From: Komagataeibacter rhaeticus
GTDB taxonomy: Bacteria; Pseudomonadota; Alphaproteobacteria; Acetobacterales; Acetobacteraceae
DNA length: 64,000 bases
Direction of reading: 5' to 3'
Assembly: GCF_003207855.1 (NCBI RefSeq)
Contig: NZ_NKTZ01000003.1
Location: 186,001-250,000 of the forward strand
Shown here: piece after piece, positions 18,401 to 26,485 of the stretch
Layout: each line of letters opens with the position of its first letter
Position numbering within the stretch: position 1 is the first letter of the stretch
The notes under the pieces: model-generated
The model's database searches: none
The model's input: the letters and a program-made list of their open reading frames with translations, nothing else
What the model was told of the DNA's origin: nothing
Made by a program: the position numbers and the translations under genes

Positions 18401-18627
18401 ACCGGCAGGCCCGCACGGCCGCCACCCGGCCCGCGGGTCACGTCTGGTGCTGCCGGTGCACCACATTCGCAGCCACCTGGATTGCAGGGCCTGATCCGCA
18501 TGCGGCACCCACCGGCGGATGTGAAATATGCTGTAACATGGCATCTGGGTCGCCATATATGCATGGAAACAGCGATTGACGGGTTTCGACAGTCAGTGCA
18601 ATTGAGAGTTATTATTAATATCAACTC

Positions 18628-20322
18628 ATGGCACGGGCGGACCTGATGACCCATTCCATTCTCACAAAACGTATTCTGGCGGGACCAAGCCGTTTCGTGC
18701 CCCCTTTCCATACCCCGCATGGAAGCATGTGCCGTCAGGGCCTGTGTGCCGCGTCGTGTGCCTTGGGCATGGGGCTGATCTTTTCCACATCCGGCATGGC
18801 CCAGACCCAGATTGAGGAAGACCGCGCCCGCCTGGGCAATTCCACCCCGCTGATCCAGCAGATCGATCCGGCCACCGTGCGGGATTCCGAACGCGCGCAG
18901 GCCGATGTCGAGGAAAAGGCCGCAGGCGACGGGGACAAGCTGGATACCAGTGGCAACCTGCTGGGCAACATGTGGGGGGCACGGCCGTGGCTGTACAAGC
19001 ACGGCATTACCTTCGACATTCAGGAAGTGGATGAAGTATGGGGCAACGGGACCGGCGGGTCGGCCTCGGGCAATGATGGCGCGGGTGGCTCCGGCACCGG
19101 CCCCGCCTATGATGGCGTGACCATGCCCACGCTGACCATTGATACCGAAAAGCTGTTCGGGCTGAAGGGCGGGCTGTTCAATGTCAGCGCGCTGCAGACA
19201 CGCGGGCGTTCGATCTCGCAGGACCATCTGGCCAACTTCAACCCCGTAAGCGGGTTCGAGGCCGACCGCTCCACCCGCCTGTTCGAACTGTGGTACCAGC
19301 AGTCCTTCCTGAAAGGCACGCTGGACGTCAAGATCGGCCAGCAGGATCTTGATACCGAATTCCTGATCAGCGATTACGCCTCCCTTTACCTTAACGCCAA
19401 TTTCGGCTGGCCCATGGCCCCCTCGGTCAACCTGTATGGTGGCGGGCCGTCCTGGCCACTTGCCTCCCCCGCCATCCGCATACACTACCGCCCCAGCGAG
19501 AAGTTTACCTTCATGTTTGCCGCGGCCGACGACAACCCGCCGGGCAACCGCTACAATTCCACCCCCATCCAGCAGGCTACCGGATCGGTCAGCGGCTATA
19601 ATTCAGACCCGACCAGCCAGACCTATGACGGCGCCAATGGCACGAACTTCAACATGGGTACCGGCGCGCTGCTGATTACCGAACTGCAGTACGCACTCAA
19701 CCCCCAGCCCGCCGACATGAGCAACGTGACCAAGAACCCGGGCCTGCCGGGTGTGTATAAACTGGGTGGATACTACGATACGGCCAAATTCGCTGATTAC
19801 CGCTACAACCGCAACGGCGGTTCGCTCGGCGCGGCATCAGTCAATCCCGACAGCACGGAAAGCGACCTGACCCCGCGCTGGGACCGGGGCAACTGGATGG
19901 TTTACGGCATCATTGACCAGATGATCTGGCGGCCTTCGATCAGATCGGCCCGTTCGGTTGGCATATTTGCCCGTGCAACAGGAAATAGCGGTGACCGCAA
20001 CATGATCAGCTTTGCCGTTGATGCGGGCATCAACCTCAAGGCCCCCTTCAGGGGCCGTGACAACGACACGCTCGGTCTGGGCTGGGGCATCGGGCGCGCC
20101 AGTTCCGGGCAGCGCCAGTTTGACCGCGACAGCGGGTCCTATGTGCAGGGCAATGAAAATCATCTTGAACTGACCTATCAGGCCCAGGTCACGCCATGGA
20201 TGGTGATGCAGCCTGATTTCCAGTACATATGGCACCCTTCGGGCGGTGTTGCCGACTGGACCGGGCTGCGCCGCGTGGGCAATGAAGCCGTCTTTGGCCT
20301 GCACAGCAGCATAACATTCTAG
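18628..20322 (+). CDS. OprB-family carbohydrate-selective porin
   Basis: 564-residue outer-membrane porin. The signal sequence seems to lie at MCRQGLCAASCALGMGLIF (about 34-52) with cleavage near GMA-QTQ, so the start may be 18646 or 18727 rather than 18628. A short coiled stretch is followed by LLGNMWGARPWLYKHGITFD, the family's N-terminal landmark. LKIGQQDLDTEF-like strands, NFGWPMAPSVNLYGGGP, and a C-terminal ITF ending in Phe also fit. It would admit sugars or similar solutes. A weak inverted repeat (GAGAGTTATTATTAATATC, 13 of 19 Fur-consensus matches) overlies the start region, but I do not rely on it. Confidence 0.85.
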   Translation: MARADLMTHSILTKRILAGPSRFVPPFHTPHGSMCRQGLCAASCALGMGLIFSTSGMAQTQIEEDRARLGNSTPLIQQIDPATVRDSERAQADVEEKAAGDGDKLDTSGNLLGNMWGARPWLYKHGITFDIQEVDEVWGNGTGGSASGNDGAGGSGTGPAYDGVTMPTLTIDTEKLFGLKGGLFNVSALQTRGRSISQDHLANFNPVSGFEADRSTRLFELWYQQSFLKGTLDVKIGQQDLDTEFLISDYASLYLNANFGWPMAPSVNLYGGGPSWPLASPAIRIHYRPSEKFTFMFAAADDNPPGNRYNSTPIQQATGSVSGYNSDPTSQTYDGANGTNFNMGTGALLITELQYALNPQPADMSNVTKNPGLPGVYKLGGYYDTAKFADYRYNRNGGSLGAASVNPDSTESDLTPRWDRGNWMVYGIIDQMIWRPSIRSARSVGIFARATGNSGDRNMISFAVDAGINLKAPFRGRDNDTLGLGWGIGRASSGQRQFDRDSGSYVQGNENHLELTYQAQVTPWMVMQPDFQYIWHPSGGVADWTGLRRVGNEAVFGLHSSITF

Positions 20323-20385
20323 AACGCGGCATCCAGGAAGGATTTTATTTTTACATAACTTCTGTTTTTTAAATACATCCCTATA

Positions 20386-21450
20386 CTATTCCGTTTTTCC
20401 TGAAATTTCTTTGGCCTGATGTGACAGGATGGCATAGTCGGGTGATCTGGCATTCCTGTCTGACACCGCCATGATGATATCGTGCATGATCCGTGCAGCG
20501 GTCATCAGCCGGTAATGGACAGGGTCCCAGAACAGGTCACGATTATCGACGATGGGGCCAGGGATATCAAAGTCCAGTACCAGCGTATTGGGGGTCTCCG
20601 CCGCGATGGACGCCACGTAACGATGGCAGGCTTCAACCATGCTGTCATACATTGAACCCTGCGGATTATGCCGGATTGCCTGCACGGGGGGAAACCACAG
20701 AATGCGGAATGTCGTTTCCGGCACGGCCTGAAGGACAAGGGGCAGGTATTCCCGCATGGCCGGGGCCGCTTCGACCGGGGTCGGGGGTGGACGCATGCGG
20801 TCCGGCCCCCATGCCGCGAATATCCGGTCCACCCGCGCCCGCGTATAATCGCTGTCCGCCCCCACGAAGTTCGTATATCCGTCCTCGCCGTAATGGTCGT
20901 GCCGCATGCCCAGTTGCAGCATGAATTCATTGCCGGCTTCCTGCAACGCATACAGGCTGGCCATATGCAGGTAACCCAGCCATGGCGAGCCGTGATAGAT
21001 CCACTCCGGCCAGGGCTCGCGGTTCAGCGGAACCTGTTTGGGTCCATACAGGCACCATGAACGGTCCATATCCACCATCAGGACCTTGGGACTGGCATGA
21101 TGGCGCAGGAATTCACGCAGCAGCCGGTACTGTTCATGCGGCTGGGCATTGTTCATGGCCATATTGAGGAAGTGCGCCCCAAGCGGACCATCCAGAACGG
21201 CGGGCTGCATAAGGCGGCCGGTGGATGTGCCAAGCATGACGGAATCAAACCTGTGGTTCAGGGCCAGCATCGGCATGGTAAAGCGCGCATTGCTGGTTAC
21301 GGGCAGCCGGTGCAGGGGCAGGGAAAGCGGCAACCCGCCCCATGGGTCAATCAGGATGATGAAAAGGTAGAGACCGCCGCCTGCCAGCAACACGGTTGTC
21401 AAAAATACCACACAGCAATGATGCCATGGGCTTTTCCTATGTGTCGGCAC
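20386..21450 (-). CDS. Membrane-anchored SGNH-hydrolase-like protein
   Basis: 354-residue protein with one N-terminal transmembrane anchor (about 13-34) and a large periplasmic part. It begins at GTG with GGAG upstream. VMLGTSTGR (Ser near 76) resembles the first SGNH block, and FWDPVHYR near 307-314 gives the Asp-x-x-His end block, so a catalytic triad is plausible. KVLMVDMDRSW and TLVLDFDIPG fit beta strands of the fold. AlgX/AlgJ-like polysaccharide acetyl-transfer proteins have a similar layout. No polysaccharide genes are adjacent, so the substrate is open. Confidence 0.6.
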   Translation of the reverse strand: MPTHRKSPWHHCCVVFLTTVLLAGGGLYLFIILIDPWGGLPLSLPLHRLPVTSNARFTMPMLALNHRFDSVMLGTSTGRLMQPAVLDGPLGAHFLNMAMNNAQPHEQYRLLREFLRHHASPKVLMVDMDRSWCLYGPKQVPLNREPWPEWIYHGSPWLGYLHMASLYALQEAGNEFMLQLGMRHDHYGEDGYTNFVGADSDYTRARVDRIFAAWGPDRMRPPPTPVEAAPAMREYLPLVLQAVPETTFRILWFPPVQAIRHNPQGSMYDSMVEACHRYVASIAAETPNTLVLDFDIPGPIVDNRDLFWDPVHYRLMTAARIMHDIIMAVSDRNARSPDYAILSHQAKEISGKTE

Positions 21451-21687
21451 AGACCCGCAAGCTCCAAATGCCAGTCATGATAAGGCGTTTCCATCATGGC
21501 GCAACCATGAGGCGGCATGAAATTCCACTGCCGCTCCCGGTGCCCGCTTTCTGAATAAAGCCACGCAGCCCCTCCATCATAAATACCGTTTATCAACAGA
21601 TCATGACAAACGATTGGACCCTTTTTCCGTTCTGCCCCCATGTTCCGCGCCTGTTGCGGCCCATCGGGCCAGCAGGACCGGAACACG

Positions 21688-23706
21688 ATGCGGGGATACA
21701 GCACCATGGGCGGACAGAGCGCGGCCTTTCCCCTGTCCGGGCAGCCCGTAGCCGGGCTGCTGCGCCAGGTCAGACGGTTTTCATGGATCTATGCGCCATC
21801 GCTCCCTGACCTGGCCTTTGCGCTGCGCACGTCACTTGCGGCCATCATATCGCTGCTCATCGCCATGTGGATGGAACTGGACAGCCCGCAATGGGCACCG
21901 CTTACGGTCTGGGTGGTTGCCCAGTCCTCACGCGGGGAAAGCCTGTCCAAGGCACGCTGGCGCATCGTGGGTACGCTGGTGGGCAGCGTTGCCGCCATGG
22001 CGCTCATGGCGGCTTTTCCGCAGGCGCCGGGCCTGTTTTTCTGCGCGCTCGCACTGTGGATCGGACTATGCTGCGCATTGGCCACCCTGCTGGACCAGTA
22101 CCGCGCCTACGGGCTGGTACTGACGGGGTTTACTTCCGCCATCATCGCCACCGGCGCCATCGCCCAGCCCGATGATGTCTTTGCCGTCAGCGTGGCCCGC
22201 AGCAGCTACATCATACTGGGCGTCCTGTGCGAAGCGGTCCTGGCCGTGCTATTCATGCCGCGCATTGTCGAACAGGCCCGCACCCGGCTGCTGGGGCGGC
22301 TGGATGAAACCTTTCAGGCCACATGCACCACCATCACCCGCCAGCTATGCATGGCGGCGGGACCGGAACAGCAGGCGCTGACCAGTACGCTGCTCAGGCG
22401 GATCGTGGCCTTCAGCGGACAGATCGAATTCAGCGCCCTGGAACTGGGGCCGCGCAACCATGTGGGCGATCACGCCCGGCGGGCGCTGGCGGGCATGCTG
22501 GTCATGCTGGCCCATGCCCGCGCACTGCAGATCCTCCATCCCCCCATGCAGCCGCCCCCCTGTCCTGATGGTCCGCCACCCGGGCAGGCACTTGCGGCAT
22601 GGCTGGAACAGGACATAGGCCCCGGTCAGGCGGATCAGCCGACATGGCGGCCGATTACCACGGCCCTGCTGGCCGAGATACTGGTTGTAACGCAGGAAAT
22701 GGCCGCCTGCGCCACCGCCCCGCATCATGACAGGTTCCGCTTCAGCCTGACATCACGCCGCCATGTGCGCGAAGCGGTGAACAACGGCATCCGCGCCGCC
22801 GCCGCCATAACGGGGGCATGGTGGATATGGGAGATCACGGCCTGGCACCACGGGCCTGCCTTCATCTCGTTCGTGGCCCTTATCTATGGGCTGATGGCAA
22901 CACGCGAGAATCCGCTGGTGGCCACCACACCCTTCCTCAAGGGGGGATTATGGTGCGCGGCAACCGCAGCCGTACTGGCGCTGTGGGTCATACCGGCCAT
23001 TACCGCGCCTGAAATCCTGCTCATGGCGCTTGTGGTTCCCATGACCGTGGGCGGCCTTGCCGCGCGCAGGCCGGAACTGGCGGGGTATGCCTTCTCCTTC
23101 AACATGTTCCTGCCGGTGCTGATCGGACCGATGAACACGGGGCGGTATGACGAGGTGGCCTTCCTCAACAACATACTGGCATTCCTGGGCAGTATCGTCT
23201 TTGTCCTGCTGACCTACCGCGTGGTCATTCCCTTCCGGCTGGATGTGCACATCCGCCGCACCACGGCATGGATTGGCCAGCGGCTGCGCAATCTGGCCCG
23301 CCTGCAGGCCCGCACGGACGCCCCGGCCTGGCTGTCGGCCTGTGCGGCAAGCCTTGTACGCATTCTCTTCCATGCCACCGCCCTGCCCCCGCAGGTGCTG
23401 AGCACCTGCCTGACCCGGCAGATTTCCGACATGACGGTGGGCATATACATCATCCGCCTGCGCGAGTTGCTGCGCGTGGGCCGGCTTCCACCGCGCACGC
23501 GACGTGTCGTGGCCCTTTTCCTGGCGCGCTGGCAAAAAGGCCAGGCCAGCCCCGCCGTGGCGCATGTACTGGCCTGGGCACACCATGAACAGGCCCATCA
23601 CACCGATGCGGCGGATCATGCGCTGCTGGGGGAGGTCATTGCCTGCCTGACCGTCATCGCGGCCAGCCTGCACGAAAAGCCCGGTCCCGCGACAGGGGGA
23701 AGGTGA
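21688..23706 (+). CDS. FUSC-family membrane protein (aromatic acid / fusaric acid exporter type)
   Basis: About 672-residue inner-membrane protein with two similar halves. Each has a block of about five to six helices (near 40-185 and 370-510) followed by a soluble, helix-rich cytoplasmic part. LRTSLAAIISLLIAMWMELD.PQWAPLTV in the first block is the typical FUSC start. The second block begins VREAVNNGIRAAAAITGAW. Relatives (AaeB, YccS, FusC) export aromatic acids or antimicrobials. Adjacent membrane-fusion (HlyD) or outer-membrane partners are absent. In-frame ATGs at 21640 and 21706 are alternatives; 21706 has GGGGA nine bases upstream. Confidence 0.85.
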   Translation: MRGYSTMGGQSAAFPLSGQPVAGLLRQVRRFSWIYAPSLPDLAFALRTSLAAIISLLIAMWMELDSPQWAPLTVWVVAQSSRGESLSKARWRIVGTLVGSVAAMALMAAFPQAPGLFFCALALWIGLCCALATLLDQYRAYGLVLTGFTSAIIATGAIAQPDDVFAVSVARSSYIILGVLCEAVLAVLFMPRIVEQARTRLLGRLDETFQATCTTITRQLCMAAGPEQQALTSTLLRRIVAFSGQIEFSALELGPRNHVGDHARRALAGMLVMLAHARALQILHPPMQPPPCPDGPPPGQALAAWLEQDIGPGQADQPTWRPITTALLAEILVVTQEMAACATAPHHDRFRFSLTSRRHVREAVNNGIRAAAAITGAWWIWEITAWHHGPAFISFVALIYGLMATRENPLVATTPFLKGGLWCAATAAVLALWVIPAITAPEILLMALVVPMTVGGLAARRPELAGYAFSFNMFLPVLIGPMNTGRYDEVAFLNNILAFLGSIVFVLLTYRVVIPFRLDVHIRRTTAWIGQRLRNLARLQARTDAPAWLSACAASLVRILFHATALPPQVLSTCLTRQISDMTVGIYIIRLRELLRVGRLPPRTRRVVALFLARWQKGQASPAVAHVLAWAHHEQAHHTDAADHALLGEVIACLTVIAASLHEKPGPATGGR

Positions 23707-23772
23707 CAAAGTATGTCCCATCGGATATCCCTTGAAACCTGACCTCATTCATCCACAAAAAGGAATGACCGA

Positions 23773-24129
23773 ATGCGTAAGATAGCCCTGCTGGCGGCCG
23801 TGGCCTCCATCACATGTGCGACAGCAGCCAGCGCCGAACCCGGCGGCTGCATCAAATACGGTGCCGTGGGCGCCGTGGGTGGCCATGTGGCCGGTCACCA
23901 TAGCGTGCTGGGTGCCGCCGCAGGCTGCGTGACCGGCATGTACAAACGCCATGAATACCGCAAGGAAGCCAAGGCAAAGGCCGCCCTGTACGATCAGGAA
24001 CATCCCGGTTCCAAGGGTACCTACCTGGAAAAGGCGACGGCCTATGATGTCGAGCATTCGACAACCCCGGGCAAGATGGCAACCGATGCCACGACCCCCG
24101 CGCAGGCCGCGCCGGTTTCCGCCCACTAG
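23773..24129 (+). CDS. Small secreted glycine-zipper-like protein
   Basis: 118-residue protein with a clear signal peptide (MRKIALLAAVASITCATAAS, cleavage near ASA-E) and a strong AGGA site. A Gly/Ala-rich stretch follows (YGAVGAVGGHVAGHHSVLGA) that resembles a glycine zipper, flanked by two cysteines that could pair in the periplasm. Then come a lysine-rich segment (KEAKAKAALYDQEHPG) and a low-complexity tail. The function is not known. Confidence 0.7.
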   Translation: MRKIALLAAVASITCATAASAEPGGCIKYGAVGAVGGHVAGHHSVLGAAAGCVTGMYKRHEYRKEAKAKAALYDQEHPGSKGTYLEKATAYDVEHSTTPGKMATDATTPAQAAPVSAH

Positions 24130-24143
24130 GGCGGCGTGACAGG

Positions 24144-24177
24144 ACGGCCCGCTCAGGCACCACGCCTGGCGGGCCGT
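24144..24177. other. Long stem-loop between small envelope genes
   Basis: ACGGCCCG / CGGGCCGT outer arms enclose CAGGC / GCCTG with a 5-base loop. There is no T-run, so it is not a standard intrinsic terminator. It may stabilise or attenuate the transcript between the two small genes. Confidence 0.5.
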
Positions 24178-24209
24178 ATGCCTGCCACCCGCAGGCGGCG
24201 GGAGCGGGC

Positions 24210-24533
24210 ATGGATGACCGGGCGCAATGCCCCTTCCCGCCACGGCTCCGGACAGACATGCACGTACTTCTTTTCCTGACCCGATCGAACATGGCACTGG
24301 CCGTGCCGTGCGCGCTGGCATGGTGGCTGGCGGGGCCATTTTTCCATCAGCCTGTCATCGGCGTAAGCCTTGCGGTCGAAGCCGTGATCTTCTGGGTCTG
24401 CGGCCTGCTGTATACGGAAGATTACCCCCATCATGTGGCAACCTTTACCGGAATGACCATTTTACTGGGCCTGCTGAGCATCGGGGTCATGCTGCCCTTT
24501 GTCCAGCGACAGCTTCTGCTGCATGGTGCCTGA
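24210..24533 (+). CDS. Small membrane protein, about three helices
   Basis: 107 residues beginning behind GGAG with five-base spacing. An in-frame ATG at 24258 would give MHVLLFLTRSNMAL. Hydrophobic segments lie at about 28-42, 49-66 and 80-98, separated by short polar loops (YTEDYPHH). No family was recognised. It follows the secreted glycine-rich protein on the same strand. Confidence 0.55.
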   Translation: MDDRAQCPFPPRLRTDMHVLLFLTRSNMALAVPCALAWWLAGPFFHQPVIGVSLAVEAVIFWVCGLLYTEDYPHHVATFTGMTILLGLLSIGVMLPFVQRQLLLHGA

Positions 24534-24614
24534 CCGGCTCGGCCGGCGCCTTCGGGGCAGGTGGAATATTTTTCAGATTAATCCGGATTTAATAAAACTA
24601 TTATCCATGAGTGG

Positions 24615-24700
24615 AGTTAATGGGATGTGGATCTCGTGACACCACAACGTCTCCCAATCCCTAAACTTGGCGTCCCGCTGGCTGGCGGGACGCTTTTTTT
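24615..24700 (+). ncRNA. Candidate small structured RNA
   Basis: Downstream of an AT-rich, promoter-like stretch (24565-24610) is a foldable segment. TGGGA-t-GTGG (24621-24630) pairs with CCAC (24642-24645) and TCCCA (24652-24656) around an 11-base loop. It is followed directly by a strong terminator hairpin with seven Ts. There is no ORF. It could instead be just the 3' trailer of the preceding small gene. Confidence 0.35.
24670..24700 (+). terminator. Rho-independent terminator
   Basis: Perfect 9-base stem GCGTCCCGC / GCGGGACGC with a 6-base loop, followed by seven Ts. Confidence 0.88.
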
Positions 24701-24884
24701 ATGTCCTGCCTGCAATACGCCCATGGGAAAGGGGATTGGCCGGCAGCCGGAACAGACATATCCTGCCCTGCCATGGGGCGGGCCTGCATGAAGGGGGCCG
24801 GATATTCTTCATGATGGGATGCCGGTGGCAGTTGCCGACGGCTTTCCTCCCGCCAGCCAGACACGAGATGACGGGAAAAGATTT

Positions 24885-25346
24885 ATGAAGAAAAGACTCC
24901 TCCTTGCCGCACTGTTCGGCCTGCCCATTTACGCAGGTCCGGCCATGGCGGCGGATGGCGCGGCGTTATTCCAGTCCAACTGCAGTGTCTGCCACCAGGC
25001 CAGCGGACAGGGCCTGCCGGGTCAGTTCCCGCCGCTGGCCGGACGTATCGACAAGATTGCCGCGACACCGGATGGCAGGAAATATGTGATTGCCGTGGCG
25101 CTGAACGGGCTTATGGGGTCCATCACCGCGCAGGGCAACGACTATGCCGGGTTCATGCCTTCCTTCAAGACCCTGCCCGATGACCAGATCGCCGCGATCC
25201 TGAACCATGTTGCGGGCCTGCCTGCGGGGCCGGATGCTACCCTGTTCACCCCGGCCGACATTGCCGCCGAACGCGCGGAGGCGCTCACCCCGACAACCGT
25301 GGCGGAAAAGCGCAAGGCACTGGATGCCCAGCACCCGCTTCCCTGA
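24885..25346 (+). CDS. Periplasmic mono-haem cytochrome c
   Basis: 153-residue class I cytochrome c. The ATG at 24885 follows GGGAAAAG. A signal peptide (MKKRLLLAALFGLPIYAG, cleavage near AMA-A) precedes the haem site CSVCH (about 33-37), QGLPGQFPPLAGR, and the likely axial methionine in AGFMPSF. A C-terminal extension of about 40 residues is Ala/Pro-rich. Such proteins carry electrons between periplasmic dehydrogenases and the oxidase. It faces the amine oxidase operon tail to tail and resembles that operon's own cytochrome in layout. Confidence 0.9.
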   Translation: MKKRLLLAALFGLPIYAGPAMAADGAALFQSNCSVCHQASGQGLPGQFPPLAGRIDKIAATPDGRKYVIAVALNGLMGSITAQGNDYAGFMPSFKTLPDDQIAAILNHVAGLPAGPDATLFTPADIAAERAEALTPTTVAEKRKALDAQHPLP

Positions 25347-25397
25347 TCCTGATGGGGCCTGCAAGGCAGTCCGTTGATGGATGAAAACAAAGGTTCT

Positions 25398-25472
25398 CGG
25401 GCTGCCGCCTTTTTTAAAAAAGGGCGGCAGTCCCGAAAGCTTTTAAAAAATCCTTGCCAGAAATTTCTGTTC
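25398..25472. repeat. Dispersed intergenic hairpin repeat, copy 2
   Basis: CTCGGG then GCCGCC (25404-25409) and GGCGGC (25423-25428) around a T6A6-type loop. These are followed by TCCCGAAAGCTTTTAAAAAA and TCCTTGCCAGAAATTTCTG, matching the longer consensus. It sits 3' of the cytochrome c gene and may end its transcript. Confidence 0.75.
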
Positions 25473-25492
25473 AGTCGCGGCCTGTTCTGACC

Positions 25493-25518
25493 AAAAAAGG
25501 GAGCGATGCTCCGCTCCC
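25493..25518 (-). terminator. Terminator of the amine oxidase / cytochrome / RidA operon
   Basis: GGGAGCG / CGCTCCC stem with a 6-base loop. On the minus strand it is followed by six Ts. It is placed about 35 bases after the ridA-like stop codon. Confidence 0.8.
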
Positions 25519-25552
25519 TTTCCTGTGGCCATCCCGCATGGGCAGGTCATGA

Positions 25553-26062
25553 TTACTTGCCGGGCGCACGCGCGGCGATGACCTCGATCTCGACCAGCCA
25601 GCCCGGATTATGCAGGTGCGCCACGCCAAAGGCGGAACGGACCGGCAGGTTGGGCTGCGTGGCCGTGCCATAGAAATGGGTATAGGCCTTCATCATCCCG
25701 TCAAAATCGATATCACCCAGCTTGGGGTCCGGTGCCATGAAGATGTGCATCTGCACCACATCCCCCAGGCCCAGCCCCCGCTTTTTCAGGATGTCCTGAA
25801 TATGTTCCAGCACGGCATAGGTCTGTGCCTGCGTATCCCCATAGGCGGCAATGCTGTGCGGATCGGCCTTCTTGTCCCTGATCGGCGCGCCCATGCCACT
25901 GACATAGATCGTGGATGACCCCGCCGGCACCTCGATTGCGGTGGAGATGGGGAATTTGTCTTCCGGGTAGCGCATGATGCCCGTATCGGCACAGGCCGGC
26001 AGCACACCGGCCATGCCGGTCATGACTGAAGCGACGGCAAGGATCTTCCTGATTTGCAACAT
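25553..26062 (-). CDS. Exported RidA-family (YjgF/UK114) enamine/imine deaminase
   Basis: 169-residue member of the Rid family with an N-terminal signal peptide (MLQIRKILAVASVMTGMAG, cleavage near PACA-D), which is unusual because classical RidA is cytosolic. The catalytic arginine region LPVRSAFGVAHL and the following VEIEVIAARA are kept. TIYVSGMGAP and QTYAVLEHIQDIL also fit. RidA hydrolyses reactive 2-imino acids to keto acids plus ammonia. As the last gene after an amine oxidase and a cytochrome c, it probably removes the imine made by the oxidase in the periplasm. AGGAGGAGTAGGA precedes the ATG. Confidence 0.88.
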   Translation of the reverse strand: MLQIRKILAVASVMTGMAGVLPACADTGIMRYPEDKFPISTAIEVPAGSSTIYVSGMGAPIRDKKADPHSIAAYGDTQAQTYAVLEHIQDILKKRGLGLGDVVQMHIFMAPDPKLGDIDFDGMMKAYTHFYGTATQPNLPVRSAFGVAHLHNPGWLVEIEVIAARAPGK

Positions 26063-26065
26063 TTC

Positions 26066-26485
26066 CTACTCCTCCTGGGGTATGACGGCGGGATGCTGGG
26101 CCGCGACATCGGCCGGGGTTACCGCATCGGTATAATGGTTGCCAAAATGGGTGCGGACATAATTCACGACATTGGCAATCTGGGTATCATCCAGCACGCC
26201 CGCAAACCAGGGCATGCCGCCAAACCCGTTCAGGATGACATAGACCGGGTAGGCGCCGCTCTGCAGCTTGGGGTTGCCGGCCAGTGCCGGAAACTGCGCC
26301 CCCGCGCCCACCGCCCCCCTGGCATCGGGCATGTGGCAGCTCTGGCAGACGTGGCGGTACACGTCCTCACCACTGGACAGGGGCTGGACATGGCTGGAAA
26401 AACCGGCCGTATCCGCCGTGGCCGGGGCGGCGCAGGCAAGCCATGGCAGCACCGCAAGGGTGTATGTGAAAAGGAACCTGCGCAT
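26066..26485 (-). CDS. Periplasmic cytochrome c of the amine oxidase operon
   Basis: 139 residues with a signal peptide (cleavage near PATA-D), haem motif CQSCH (about 47-51) and likely axial Met in GGMPWF. The C-terminal QIANVVNYVRTHFGN helix is typical of class I cytochromes. Its ATG overlaps the oxidase stop (TGATG), so the two proteins are translated together. It is the likely electron acceptor of the flavoprotein and passes electrons to the respiratory chain. Confidence 0.9.
   Translation of the reverse strand: MRRFLFTYTLAVLPWLACAAPATADTAGFSSHVQPLSSGEDVYRHVCQSCHMPDARGAVGAGAQFPALAGNPKLQSGAYPVYVILNGFGGMPWFAGVLDDTQIANVVNYVRTHFGNHYTDAVTPADVAAQHPAVIPQEE

Noticed and set aside
18607-18627. 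Possible Fur box upstream of the OprB porin
   Set aside because: Only 13 of 19 matches and it adjoins the start codon; too weak to list as a site.
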